From Viola odorata (lineage: Eukaryota; Streptophyta; Magnoliopsida; Malpighiales; Violaceae), in the NCBI GenBank assembly GCA_963691705.1, contig OY829543.1:52494564-52558563 (forward strand): a stretch of DNA of 64,000 bases, read 5' to 3'. A program made the position numbers and the translations under genes. Of the stretch, positions 31,607 through 42,983 are shown in pieces. Numbering within the stretch: the first letter of the stretch is position 1; each line of letters opens with the position of its first letter. Below the pieces are notes generated by a model, which had not been told where the DNA came from, did no database searches, and saw only the letters and a list, made by a program, of their open reading frames with translations.

Positions 31607-32164
31607 TACACAGGTTGACGAGGGTGATTTAGCACTTTTATCGTAAGCGTAAGTAAGAGTCACAAATTTGATTATTGTATTTGAAAAAATCATACGGTAG
31701 AATATTTTATTTTTTAGTAGACGAATTTGATTTGATCGTATGAGCCAACTCGGTATGCGCAAAGTTAATTATAACCCAATACGTTTAAGGATATAGTGGA
31801 CTATTCCCTCGAAAATTTAAAAGTTGTTAAATTAACTGAAAATATACATACCAAGATTGTGATAATTTTTGGTTAACTACCTTACAACATTGATTAATCC
31901 ATAATTATCAACCTGAAAGTAACCAATAAAAAAGAAGAAACAGAGAGAAGGAAATTTAGTCATGTGTAGTAATTGGTCCCCAAAAGCATTAATAATAACT
32001 GCTAGAAAAATAAAATTGGACAACAATTTAAAAACACTTTTTTTCTTTTCAAATCAGACATCTTTTTTTAATACCGAGGTAGTATATTATATTGTAATGA
32101 AAGGGTCAAACTCTCACTCACTTCCAAGGTCAAGAAGGTCCACACACAATTGTTGTTCAGGCTC

Positions 32165-32173
32165 TATATAAAT
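32165..32173 (+). promoter_or_regulatory. TATA box of the small Cys-pair protein gene
   Basis: TATATAAAT lies about 113 bp before the ATG at 32286, with a CCACCCAC-containing leader between. Position and sequence fit a core promoter. Confidence 0.65.
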
Positions 32174-32285
32174 GGGCATACCATACCCAATTGCTAACTT
32201 GCTATAACCACCCACATTCATCACATTAATTAATTACCTTCTACTTCTTCTGCTCATACAAGTCTTAAAAAGAAAAAGGAAGAAG

Positions 32286-32492
32286 ATGGTGTGCTTCTTT
32301 TTTCTGGTGGATCAGACGAAGAAAGTACGGAGGAGCAAGCCGGCGGCAGGGATTTGCGGGAAGTGTGGAGGAGGAGCAAGCGTTGCTGACATGAAAACCA
32401 GCACCAGATTCTGCTTCGTCACTTTCTATTCCAAATCATGGAGAGCCATCATCTGTACTTTCTGCGGATCTATGCTTCGCTCTTACCATTAG
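32286..32492 (+). CDS. Small conserved plant protein with two CxxC pairs
   Basis: 68 residues in one exon. CGKC (residues about 25-28) and CTFC (about 58-61) could bind one zinc ion as a ribbon. The core SKPAAGICGKCGGGASVADM and the FCFVTFYSKSWRAIICTFCG stretch look conserved, as in a family of short plant proteins of unknown function, some starting MCFVF. The start is chosen because it is the first ATG after a good TATA box and gives the family-like MVCFFFLVD beginning. Its function is unknown. Confidence 0.75.
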   Translation: MVCFFFLVDQTKKVRRSKPAAGICGKCGGGASVADMKTSTRFCFVTFYSKSWRAIICTFCGSMLRSYH

Positions 32493-34154
32493 GCATTAGC
32501 TAGCTAGTCATGATCCTTTCATTTTAATTTTATATATCCCTTCTTCTTTCTTTTTCTTTCTCGTTTCATCGAGGTTCCGATAGAACTCGAACGAGTAAAA
32601 AAAAAAGAAAATTACTTAACTAATTTTTGACATATTTGAATGTGATGCATGGTTGAAATGAATAAATTAATGGTTTAATGATTAATGATTATGGAGTTTG
32701 CTGAGTACAGATTTACTAATTAGGTGAAAACAAAGTGAAATAATTTATGACTATATATTGTACAGCTGGAGAGAGAAATGTGAGGTGCAGAATTCTGCAG
32801 ACTCTCCTCGCTGTGAAACAGCTGTGTCAAATTTAATAGCTTCTCCAACTACTATACGGATTACTAGTTTGTTTTGTAACCTAGCTGATACCTCCTTTTT
32901 ATTTTACACCAAGTAACATTAATGTAATACGGAGCGTTTAATTAACGGAATGATTTGAAAAATGATTCGAAATATGTAAAATTTCAAATTTTGAAGTGTT
33001 TATCCTAGGCACAACCTTCCTAAACGACACCCCACCAACTAGGTCAAATCCATTTGATCTCATACCAACCAGCAAAGAAGAAAAAGATGTAAAAACATAG
33101 ATATTTTTGTAGCAAAGAGGGATATGATGCCCAATTCAAAGGATTTTCTTTCTCCTAGGAGTAGTACCTATAAGGGACCAAGGGACCAAAGGCAAATTTA
33201 TAGGTTTTTAAGTTGACTGAGAACTTTTGCCAACATAAATTAGGAAAAAGTTTTGCGCAAAATGAAAAATGAATTATTTTCCAGATAAATAAAAGAAAAA
33301 AATATATATTAATTTAGATTAAAATATTTTCTTTAAACAAGTTATTTCTTAGCACAACCCTGGTCTTTTAACTGATCCAAAATCTAACTATAAAAATAGT
33401 GGTATGAAAGTGGAAGCTCCAAGAAAGTATAGTACACTAAAATGATGTCAATTATCAAATGGACATTGTAAATAGCTTGAATAGTCATGTGTACAAATTA
33501 AATTACTATAATCTTGCCATATTATATTTTTATTGATATTTTAAAAAAAATCATATCATTATTTCATGAGTCAAAAATAGTTTTCATGCACAGAAAGTCT
33601 TTTTTTTCTCTAGATCATTTTATATTTTCAAAAAAGATTCAATGTGTATATACTTAGTTTATAAGTTATTTTATTTATTTTTGTTTTAGAAATGACATTT
33701 TTTACATTTTTCAATGAAAATAAATGTTATTTGTTTTTTCTTGAAGTAAAATCACATTATATAAATGGATGTAATTTTTTTCAATTTAGCACTATAAATC
33801 AAAAAAAAAAAAAATACATAGTGAAAAAGTTTCCAAATAACATAGATAACTAAAATGGTTTTTGCATGTCCATTCTCTCTCTCATTGCTTCTTCAAAGTC
33901 AAAGTATGCATATATTTCAAAGTTGTCCTCCATAACTCATGTTTTTATTTTGCTAGGCTCTATAACCCATGTTTGTTTTATTTGAATATTTACCATTGTA
34001 TACTATATAAAAACGTATTTTTTTAATTAATGTTTATTGACATATAATTATTTGAATATAAATTGGTAGTTAGAAAATGTTAAAAAAACTTCAAATCGTT
34101 GTTCTCACACACTCTTACATATAAAAATTTACTACATTAGCCCTACTTATATTT
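32493..34154. other. AT-rich spacer
   Basis: 3' flank of the small gene, then AT-rich DNA without recognisable genes or repeats. Confidence 0.4.
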
Positions 34155-34163
34155 TACTCCCTT

Positions 34164-34193
34164 CGGCTTCCAAAGAATGACGTTTGGAAGCCG
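34164..34193. repeat. Perfect 11-bp hairpin at the left end
   Basis: CGGCTTCCAAA, an 8-nt loop, TTTGGAAGCCG. It resembles a minimal Stowaway hairpin like the one at 29854. Confidence 0.65.
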
Positions 34194-34547
34194 GGCACAA
34201 GGATTAAGGCAGCCTTATGTGTCTAGTGCAATGACAAGCATGGCCATCTGTGTTTGGCTTATTTACCATTCTGTCTGGACCGGTCCAACCTAATTTTTTG
34301 TAATTGTTTGTTAAACCGGGTCCATTCCCAGCTTGGTTTTCATTTTGCCGCCAAAAAACAACCAAACATTTGGAGCTCATGCTCTGTTTTTATTTTCATT
34401 TTCCGCCAATAATTTTGGAGTCAGTTTGAAATTTAAACGCTCACATGTTTAGTTCCCTCCCAAGGGTTTCTCTCATTGATTCCGTCCTTCCCTAAGGTTT
34501 AGTCTTCCAATCGCGAAATTTGAGAAGCTCAGATTGCATCAGAAGTA

Positions 34548-36060
34548 ATGGAGGACATTGAACTTGATCTTTTCAATTTCGTTTACAGTAACCCTTCGAT
34601 TCTGGTAGACACTACCAGCGTTAGAGACGCTAAAGATGGCGTTGCTGCAGAAGTACCAATAGAGTTAGGCAAATGAGCTTATGTTTAACAACAAACACCA
34701 TACCAGAATATTGACCTAGAGGCTAAAATTGGTGATTAAGGTTATTCTCTTTCGTATTTCTATTTTTTTTTAAAGTTCCTTGTTCTTATGATTTTGTGTT
34801 GTGTTAGTGATAGGTCCCAAACTGGGCAGAAGAGAGTTCAGTAGTGAGGACAGAGTCTTAGTCTATCAAACACTCCTTCAGAAGAGTGTAGATGGGAAGC
34901 TGAAGAAAACGACAACCCAAGAAGTGGCAACCTTGTTCAATGTGAAGATCCAATCAATACAACGGCTGTGGAAAAGGGGAAAAGACTATGATAAGTGTGG
35001 AGAATCACAATATTTCTCTAAATAGAGTGAGAAATTGTGGTAGAAAAAGGATTGAGTTTGATCTTCAACGGATTAGAGAGATTCCTCTTAGGTGAAGATC
35101 AACTCTGAGGTCTCTCGCTTGTGCTTTAGGTGTTTAAAAAACCTATCTCATTTCGAAATTGAAATGTGGAGAATTGAGGCGCCACAATAATCATATCAAG
35201 CCATTACTGATAGAGGGAAATCGTTTGCAAAGGATAAGATATTTTTTGTCAATGCTCGATCCAGGAGCACCTCCAGCATCCCCTGCCTTCTCCAACATGG
35301 AAAATGTGGTCCACATCGATGAGAAATGGTTCCAACTGTCAAAGAAGAAACAGACATACTACCTTCTACCAGGTGAAGACAAACCTGTAAGAACTTGCAA
35401 AAGGACTAATTTTATACCTAAAATTATGTTTCTGGCAACTGTTGCGATGCCAAGGTATGACCTTGATGGGAATTGTACTTTTGATGGTAGGATAAGTATA
35501 TTTCCATTGGTTTCTAAGGTTGCTGTCATTAGGTCTAGTGTAAATAGGGTAGTTGGAACTTTAGAATTGAAGCCAATACCTAAAATAGATAGGAAAGTTA
35601 TTAGGCAGTACATGATTGATTATGTGTTACCAGCTATAAAAGATAAATGGCCTAGAGATAGCATTATGGATCTAATTATCATCCAACAGGATAATGCAAA
35701 AATAGACATCCATGAGAATGATATTGATTTTTCTGATGTAGTTGAGCATGTAGGTTTGGATATTAGATTGGTGTGTCAGCCTCCTAATTCCCCTGACTTG
35801 AATGTGCTTGATCGTGAGTTTTTTTAGAGTCATTCAGTCATTGTAAGAGAAAGAGTGTGCACGAAGTGTAAGTTTATTGGTGGAAATTGTTAAGAAATCT
35901 TTCCTTGAGTTCTCTCATGAAAAAACAAACATCTTTATAACTCTCTAGTCTTGCATGATAGAAACTATGAAAATTTTGGGTTCCAATAAATATAGAATTC
36001 CTCACATGAAAAAGACACTTTTAGCTCAGATTGGGTTGTTACCATCTACTTCTGTGTTCT
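34548..36060 (+). pseudogene. Mariner-like (DD39D) transposase, degenerate
   Basis: A likely start MEDIELDLFNFVYSN is at 34548, then an interruption. From about 34810 there is the helix-turn-helix region (VDGKLKKTTTQEVATLFNVK). The catalytic core follows from 35159: VVHIDEKWFQL (first Asp), IIIQQDNAK (second Asp) and PPNSPDLNVLD (third Asp), the plant mariner triad. After the core, CMIE and SNKYRIPHMKK survive in shifted frames to about 36050. Stops at 35021-35023, near 35091, near 35131 and at 35825 destroy it. It would cut and paste elements with Stowaway-type ends if intact. Confidence 0.85.
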
Positions 36061-36410
36061 AGGTAACTTGCCAGAGTTGGTGATGTCTTCCTGATGCACA
36101 TTGGGTGTTTGATTGGAAGACCCTTATGGAATCGTAATTTTTTTGGGCACATATGATTTATTGTTGGGACAATCTGTATGTTATTGACCATGGGTTAATT
36201 GTGATAATTTTGGGTAAATATTGTTGGTAGAGTAACCTCTATTTGCTCCATGATCACATTAGATAGTTGGAGCCTCAAACGGAGTATACTTTGCTTTGTA
36301 CTTGGAATTTACATATTTTGTGCAGAGAATTGGAAAATTAAAGAAGTGTGGAAATGTTTATAAGATACGCTAGATTTTGGCAGATCTTTTGACCATAGTT
36401 GTTGTGTCTA

Positions 36411-36505
36411 TTTTCAGTTCAGTCAATTCTCTATTTTTAGTTCACTGAATCTTCTGTTTGCAGTTCAGTCAATCTTTTGGTTGCAGTTCAGTTAATTTAC
36501 TATTT
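36411..36505 (+). repeat. Four units of about 23 bp (GCAGTTCAGTCAAT type)
   Basis: CAGTTCAGTCAATTCT, TAGTTCACTGAATCTT, CAGTTCAGTCAATCTT and CAGTTCAGTTAATTTA follow each other with short spacers. Confidence 0.7.
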
Positions 36506-36806
36506 CTGAGTAGTTAAGTGTTGCACAGGATAAGCAGGCACAGTTGGTAGACAACCTGTAATAAATCTTGCCACACAATCAACCAATAAGACTCCCAAAC
36601 GATCCCAACTGGTGCAGCTTTTTTATCTTCCCAACTTTAATGTGTTTGAAACGTATTGGGTTACCCAAAATATATTAGGTTCAAGGCACATAGATTTACT
36701 CTCCTCCACTGTATTAACCTTACTATCCTTAACCCTAAACTCGCTTGTGCTAAATTTTCCTCACTTTATTTTGTTCTTCCTTTGTTTGTCTCACAACCTC
36801 TTAACC

Positions 36807-37163
36807 ATGAATTGTGATGAGAAAAGAACAAGGATGTTGTTAGTGGGAGTAGTCAACGCTAACCTTCAAGATGACATTGGGCTGATTGAACACAAGGTGC
36901 TGCAAACAGACAACGACCTCGAGCGTCTGGAGGACATCGTTGAGGATCTGAAGCAGAGGAAGGACGATGTCATGGCTGATGACTACCTGGCCTTCGAGAC
37001 CGTTGAAGCATTGTCTGAGTGCATGATGCACCTCTCTGTTGCAGTTGCTCAATTGAACCAAAAGTCCTATGTTCTGAAGATGACGCTAGAAAATGTCAAG
37101 GAGGCAGTTACTGAGGTTAATAGGTTTGTCAATGTTGTGCTTGGGATTCCCAACAATGAGTAG
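36807..37163 (+). CDS. Accessory ORF of the mariner-like block, coiled-coil protein
   Basis: 118 residues, intact, starting in a good context (AACCATGAA) after a pyrimidine-rich leader with a CCAAT string near 36580. Residues about 15-55 (DDIGLIEHKVLQTDNDLERL, then a Glu/Lys-rich run) and 70-110 have heptad-like spacing, so I expect two helical coiled-coil segments. I do not recognise a family. It lies 0.75 kb downstream of the transposase relic and faces the minus-strand ORF at 37897-38337. Unlike the transposase it has no stops. It could be element-borne or a captured or resident gene. Confidence 0.5.
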   Translation: MNCDEKRTRMLLVGVVNANLQDDIGLIEHKVLQTDNDLERLEDIVEDLKQRKDDVMADDYLAFETVEALSECMMHLSVAVAQLNQKSYVLKMTLENVKEAVTEVNRFVNVVLGIPNNE

Positions 37164-37896
37164 ATTAGTTTATGTGTGTTTGTAGTAGTTTGGGACTCTG
37201 CCTCTGCCTAGTTTGTTGTCTTCTAGTTGCTCACTGTTTTCTGTCATGCTTTTTATGTTTTCAATTAAGTTTAATGAATGGTGGTTTAGTAAAATGGTTG
37301 AGTTATGTTCCTGCATTATTGTCATTTGTTTCACAAATTTGGTTTCAATCTAGGTGTCATGACTGTTCTTAACTTGAGACTGTTTAAATCAACATCCATC
37401 ACTCTTAGATAACTGATGGAAATAATAAAACACCATACTGATTTAATCTAAGAATTAAAGAGGCTAGTTATTTCCTCTCATCTTTTCTTCCACTCCTACT
37501 ACTTTTGCTATGTACACAAAATTATACACACGAAATTATAAGATCAATCAAAACCAGTGAATTCAAGTAAGGCCAACAACATAAAAAAAATAACATTGCA
37601 ATGGAATTGGCAAAATAAAGAAATCTGACTGTTGAATCTTCACTTCACAAGGTCAATAGCATGAACATCAATTATAGTGGAAATATGCATTATGTAGATG
37701 GTCCAAAATAATTTCCCTCTATTAGGGAAACCCATTACATAATTAGGTTCAGATAGAAAACAAAGAACATCATCCTAACAGAGGAGTCATAAATATTCGA
37801 AAAGGGATGCACATCCATATCATACAATGACCTCCCTATACCAATCAACCTAATTCTTCAACACCATATAAAAATCAAAACACTCCTACGGATTGA

Positions 37897-38337
37897 TCAG
37901 TAGAAGTCTGGTAGCAACAAACACAACATTTCAATGAAATTCTCTTCTCGCTCTAGATCATCCAATTTGAACATACCTTTTATTAGCAACTTGTTCAGGT
38001 CAAAGTTCCTGCCTCCCATGGTAACCATTGTCGTTGGCTTCTCTTCACCACAAGGTTTGGTGAGGTCTGAATCATTAGTGACAACAACAACAACATGAGC
38101 ATCATCCTTCAAGGTCACCGTCATCCTTCGACCCAGGCATGGAAGCATTGCATTTGTACTTGAAATTGTCTTCTCATCATCATATGCATCCAGCACCATC
38201 ATACCCATGTCATCACCGGAGACCTCAACCGTCGAATCCCCAATTCCAATTGAATCATTGACGATCATGTTCATGGAATCGTCAAATGCATCGTAGCTGT
38301 CGAATTGAGAATCGTCACAGTAGTCAACGCTCTCCAT
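37897..38337 (-). CDS. Accessory ORF of the mariner-like block, acidic protein
   Basis: 146 residues, intact, convergent with the ORF at 36807. The first 70 residues are rich in Asp, Ser and Met (MESVDYCDDSQFDSYDAFDD). A more basic, beta-like middle follows (LGRRMTVTLKDDAHVVVVV). The end is hydrophobic (FIEMLCLLLPDFY). The ATG at 38337 is the first in frame and lies about 335 bp inside the right MITE-like end. I recognise no family. It resembles a small regulatory or adaptor protein only in composition. Confidence 0.5.
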   Translation of the reverse strand: MESVDYCDDSQFDSYDAFDDSMNMIVNDSIGIGDSTVEVSGDDMGMMVLDAYDDEKTISSTNAMLPCLGRRMTVTLKDDAHVVVVVTNDSDLTKPCGEEKPTTMVTMGGRNFDLNKLLIKGMFKLDDLEREENFIEMLCLLLPDFY

Positions 38338-38675
38338 CTTTTAATTCGCAGTCGTTGCAACCCTAGATTTGTTTCGATTGGAAGAACTTTGTTTTGCAGG
38401 GAAGGGGTAGAAAATGGACAGGGAAGATAACAACTGCCTGCTTTTCTATTTCCCAACCAAATAATTAAAATTTTCTCTCGCAAAACGCCCAAGATTTGAA
38501 ATCAAAAGCAAGAAGGAATGACAGACGAAGAGAGATAGAGAGGATTGGTTTGGAGATGAATAGAGGCAATATCGTCAGACACAGCAGACAATAACTTTGG
38601 GAAGGTGAGGGCGTCAAGTGTTGAGGACCAGTAAAATTGGGCTAAAATATCCTTTAATTAAATTTGGAGGGAGTA

Positions 38676-39240
38676 TAACATAATTTTTAATACTCAAACA
38701 AGGCTAGTATATAATTTTTAAATGCAAAAGTGTTGGAATAAAAATTTGAGGTTTGAGAATATATTGTTTTATTAAATAATTAATGGTACAAAGTTGCAAC
38801 TTGATTGAATTTTTTGCTTTAGTATATTTTAAAAGATTAGAAACATATTCAAATGTTTTTAAAAGATAAAAAAAAGTTTTGAACAACTCAAATTTAAGAG
38901 TCTATAAGAAAAATTAATTAAAGATTAATTAATTTTTTATTCAATTTTAAAAAAATATTAAAATTATTTTACTTTAATATTTTTTAAATAAATTAATATT
39001 ATATGTTCCTCAAGCATCCTATGTGCACAAAGCTAGTTATTAACTTATTATGGTATACCCTTCAAAAAAAAAAACTTATTATGGTATATAAAAAGATGCG
39101 TTCTCCTTATTCTTCCACACAGATAACAAATCCTTTGTACTTTCCTGGCTCTTTTCAATAAACGAAGTCGTTTGTGCGGTTTTCTTTTAATTTAGTATTT
39201 TAAAAGAATATATATGAAAAAAATTAAAAATTAAAAACCC
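38676..39240. other. AT-rich spacer upstream of NAF1
   Basis: Mostly A/T with TTAATTAA strings; no gene. It runs into the NAF1 promoter. Confidence 0.45.
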
Positions 39241-39246
39241 TTCCCC

Positions 39247-39303
39247 AAAACCCTAGTTGTGGTAGTTGTAGTGTTTTAACAACCTTTTCGCATTTTAGGG
39301 TTT
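39247..39303 (+). promoter_or_regulatory. Pair of telo-boxes in the NAF1 promoter
   Basis: AAACCCTA at 39248-39255 and its inverse TAGGGTTT at 39296-39303, about 160-215 bp before the ATG. Telo-boxes are typical of plant promoters for ribosome- and snoRNP-biogenesis genes, which fits the product. Confidence 0.65.
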
Positions 39304-39463
39304 AACAGCCAAACAACCCTTTGGGGAAGAAAAAAAAACGAACACAACAGAAACTATACATATAAATTATTTCCTCTTTAGTATCCAGCAGCTATGAAAA
39401 TTCACCTCTCTTATCACAATTTAGTTTTCAGTCTCCAAAGCTTTAATCTTTCTTACATAAACC

Positions 39464-42337
39464 ATGGTGGGGTTTATAGCAGAACCATCAACCACTGAAG
39501 AAGGAGACGACGATCAGGTTTCGAAGTTCAGGAAAGACCCGCTTAACCCTTCTGCCACTTTTTCTTTCGCCGATTCTTTTCTTGATTTTGATGATATAGA
39601 GGGGTATTTCGCGGATAGCCCAGAAAGGATGGGTAGTGATTTGGAGAAGGGAATGGAGGTCGAAGATAAAGGGATTTTTCCTGAAATTGGAAGTGGGGGC
39701 CTAGGTTTTGATGGGTCTAATTCAGTTTTCGAGGAGTCTAAGGAAAATGGAGAATGGTCTGGTTTGATGGTCAATATCAAGGAAGAAAGAGTGGAGCTTG
39801 AGAGGGAGCTTGAGAAGGTTAGTTTGATTGGTGAGTTGAGTCCGGTTGTTGGTGATGAGGATGTTGTGAAGAGCGAGTTGGGTTGTGTTAGTGAGGGGAA
39901 TGCAAATGATCATATTGTTTATGAGCTGACTTCTGGGGTTCTTAATGGGGATGCTATGAAGAATGATGCAGTGAGTGATAGGGTGGAGATTGTGAATGTT
40001 GGTTCTGGTAACGGAAATGAAAGTAAGAGACTGAGTGACAAGGATGAAAGTGATAGTGAGTCAGAATCCGAGAGTGAAAGTAGTTCATCTTCCCCATCGT
40101 CTTCCAGCGATGGTGTGAGTAGTGATGATGATGAGGAGGAGGAGGAGGAGAAGAAGAAGGGAGAAGAGGGTATGGAGATGAAAAGGGAGGTAATAAACAT
40201 TGGTGACATTGAAGAAGGTGAAATTAGAGAAGGAATGGTTGGTGGGACTGGTGATGATGTTGAGCTTGAAGAAGAGGATGGGGATAAGATGGTCGGGTGG
40301 AGTGATGTTGATGAGGATGAGGAGAACAATGAAGCTGGGAAACGGCCTATTAAGTCAAAGAACGAGCTTGAGGTAAATAAATAATTGCTAGGTTAATGTT
40401 GTATTTGTTTGAACTAATTTTTGTCAAGTATCTTCTATTATGTGGTAGAGAGTATACGGATTGTGTTATTCCTTTGTGCCAAATCTTGGATTGGGAGTCT
40501 GTGTTTGCATGTGCACGCTGGTTATTTGACTGGGTGCAAACATAGAGTTTGCTTATTCTGCATTTTGCTAAGTCTAGGATGTTCATCTAATCTGTGGTTT
40601 TGATGAGTCCTAGTCCAGCTAATTAAACTAGAGTAAGATTAGTCTTTTAAATTGATGATTTGTATATGCACAATGGTTATGTGATGCAGCATACTGTTAT
40701 GTTTTGGGCATTGTCATTGTCAGAAAAAAGATCCTAGTTGGTTTTTCCATGATTCCTGGAACTGATGAGTATATTAGATTTGTGCAAATCCTTCTATTGA
40801 TATTCCTGGGTGCAGTTGCTCATAAAGGATTTTCTAATTAACTCTTGAGTGCTATTATGAATATGCTGAGATCATATTTCTGAGCAAATAGTTTGTACCA
40901 AAATTTGCAGGCTCTCCCACCAGTTCCTGCAGTGGATATTACCTTGGAACCGAATCATCAGATGCAGCCTGTTGGTGCTGTATTATCGGTAAGCTCTTAA
41001 GAAACCAAATGCAAGTATTTTTATCGAAATTTGGACCTTAACATCAGGAGCCTTAACGTCCCCTGTTACTCTTGTTTTTGGAGCTTCCTTGTTAAGTCAC
41101 AAATGATATGTTGATTTCATGTTCACGGGATTAATGATATTATTTGTCATCATTCCAGATGATAGGTGCCAAAGTCATTGTAGAAGGGCTGGAGAAGCAC
41201 AACCCTCTGAATGAAGGTTCTATTCTCTGGATTACAGAAAAAAGGGCGCCATTGGGAATTGTGGATGAGATTTTTGGACCTGTCAAAAACCCATACTATG
41301 TGGTGAGATACAATTCGGAAAGTGAAGTCCCTTCTGACATCAACAACGGTATTTTGGTTTCATTTGTCCCTGAGTTTGCCAATCATGTGCTCAGTGACAA
41401 GAGTGTTTACAGGAAAGGGTATGATGCATCTGGTGAGAATGATGAAGAAGAACCAGAGGAGCTAGAGTTTTCTGATGACGAGAAGGAGGCAGAGTACTAT
41501 AGAATGCTGAAAATGTCAAAGAGGCAATCAAATGATCAGACTAGTGGAAAAAAGAGAAACAATAAGAAGAAGGGTAAAAATTGGGAAGGGAATTGGAAAA
41601 ATAATAACCCTTCAGGGGCTGCCCCAACTAATGTAGGCCAAGTACCGCCCAATCAAAACTCGCATAATGTATCTGCTGTCGGACCATCAATGAGCTATGA
41701 TGCTGGTTCATCCTCTACTACCGGAGGACAAGAATTTAATGGCAGAGGTGGCTTTGCCCCACCATTCGCACCTTCTGCCGGTGTTTTCATGCCACCAAAT
41801 GGGGTCTGGATGAATGGTGCTCCTGGATTTCAGGGAGGTTTTCCACAGATGCAAAGTGGTCCTGGTACATTTCCATCTAATATGCAATGGCCTGGTCAGA
41901 ATCATCTCCAGCAGCCCTCTACAATGTCTATGCCTAATGGTTTGGGAGTACAACAACAGTTTAATCTTAATCCTGGTCAGGGGGGCCCTCCTATGACTAT
42001 ATTACCAGGCGGACAACCAAATTTCTATCCCCAGCCTGGCCTGCAGTTTAATCTTAATCCATCCTGGCAAGCAGCTGTGGGACAAAACTTCTTCAACCAA
42101 GCCATGGGGTTTCAGTTTCAACCCGGTGGTGCCCCAGCAACAAATGCTGTGAACTTTGGAAACCAAGGAGTGATGCCGAGTAATTTGCAGCAGTCGGGCA
42201 CTGTTACAGGCAACACCCCAGCGCCTCAGCAATTTAATGCGGGTGCCACTTCCAGCCATAGAGGAGGCAGGCCATTTCATCGGGTTGGCAGAGGTGGCCG
42301 CAGTGCAGGTGGGAGGGGTAGGCGGTCACAAGGTTGA
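39464..42337 (+). CDS. NAF1: H/ACA RNP assembly factor NAF1
   Basis: Three exons, 39464-40372, 40911-40988 and 41159-42337, give 721 residues. The junctions are GAG|GTAAAT, TGCAG|GCT, TCG|GTAAGC and CCAG|ATG, all in frame. NAF1 binds dyskerin early in H/ACA snoRNP assembly in the nucleus and is later replaced by GAR1. The Gar1/Naf1 core is at residues about 330-415 (VIVEGLEKHNPLNEGSILWI, then GPVKNPYYVVRY). The N-terminus is acidic with a Ser/Glu run (ESESESSSSSPSSSS). The C-terminus is Gln/Pro/Gly-rich and ends in RGG-type repeats (GRGGRSAGGRGRRSQG). Length and layout fit plant NAF1. Confidence 0.93.
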
Positions 42338-42757
42338 AGGTGCGTCTTTCCTTCTGTAACATAGGTTTTGTGGAGCACAGTTTGGATTGTGGTTGGCATC
42401 TCTGCTTTTCCTGTAACATAGTATCACTGGAAATAGACCTTGATGGTGGATTGAGTCCTTTGTAACACAGTTTTGATGGTATTTGGCAATCTTTTGCGCC
42501 ATAGCTTGCCTTTCCATTTTATTTATCTTTTTCCCCGCAGGTACTGAATTGCCATGCTTCTGTTATTTACATCTTATATATAAAATTGATAATATCTAAT
42601 GTTTAACTATTAGATAGCATTTTAATTACTTTCAAAATCTATCTTTTTACGATAATTAAAATACTCACTTTTTATATACACATTTATTTATTTTACACCA
42701 ACCCAATTACAAATCTCAATTCTCGATCCATAGTTGATTTTTTTTTGTATCTAAGTA
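42338..42757. other. NAF1 3' region
   Basis: The 3' UTR contains three related TGTAACA.AG.TTT strings (about 42354, 42412 and 42461). AT-rich DNA follows up to a MITE. Confidence 0.45.
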
Positions 42758-42981
42758 CTCCCTCTGGTCCGAAATGTATGACTTCCTCGCATCCCAATAT
42801 TCAGTAGAGAACGCATATCGAGGAGGCCGGATGAGGTACTATTTGACCCCAAAAAATTCCGTACTTTTTTTCGAATGTACGTTAATCCTTAACGTACTTC
42901 CAAGAAAAAATTCAAGGTAAAATACGTTCCGGAACAGTAAAAGTAAATACTAAAATGTCATACATTTTGGACCGGAGGGAG
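42758..42981. mobile_element. Stowaway MITE (224 bp)
   Basis: TA-flanked (42756-42757 and 42982-42983). The ends CTCCCTCTGGTCCGAAATGT and ACATTTTGGACCGGAGGGAG are near-perfect inverses. The interior carries AGGAGGCCGGATGA and GTACGTTAATCCTTAACGTAC, shared with its relatives here. Confidence 0.92.
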
Positions 42982-42983
42982 TA

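Larger units (their letters stand above)
34157..38673 (+). mobile_element. Mariner-like element (approx. 4.5 kb, bounds uncertain)
   Basis: The left boundary TA|CTCCCTTCGG and right boundary GGAGGGAG|TA are of Stowaway/mariner type and face each other. They enclose a DD39D transposase relic, a minisatellite and two further ORFs. The terminal repeats agree only over CTCCCT and a little more. The left end also forms its own hairpin (34164-34193), so the two ends might not belong to the same element. Confidence 0.5.

Noticed and set aside
39919..40329. Serine-rich minus-strand ORF of 136 residues
   Set aside because: It is the antisense shadow of the acidic/Ser run of NAF1 exon 1.
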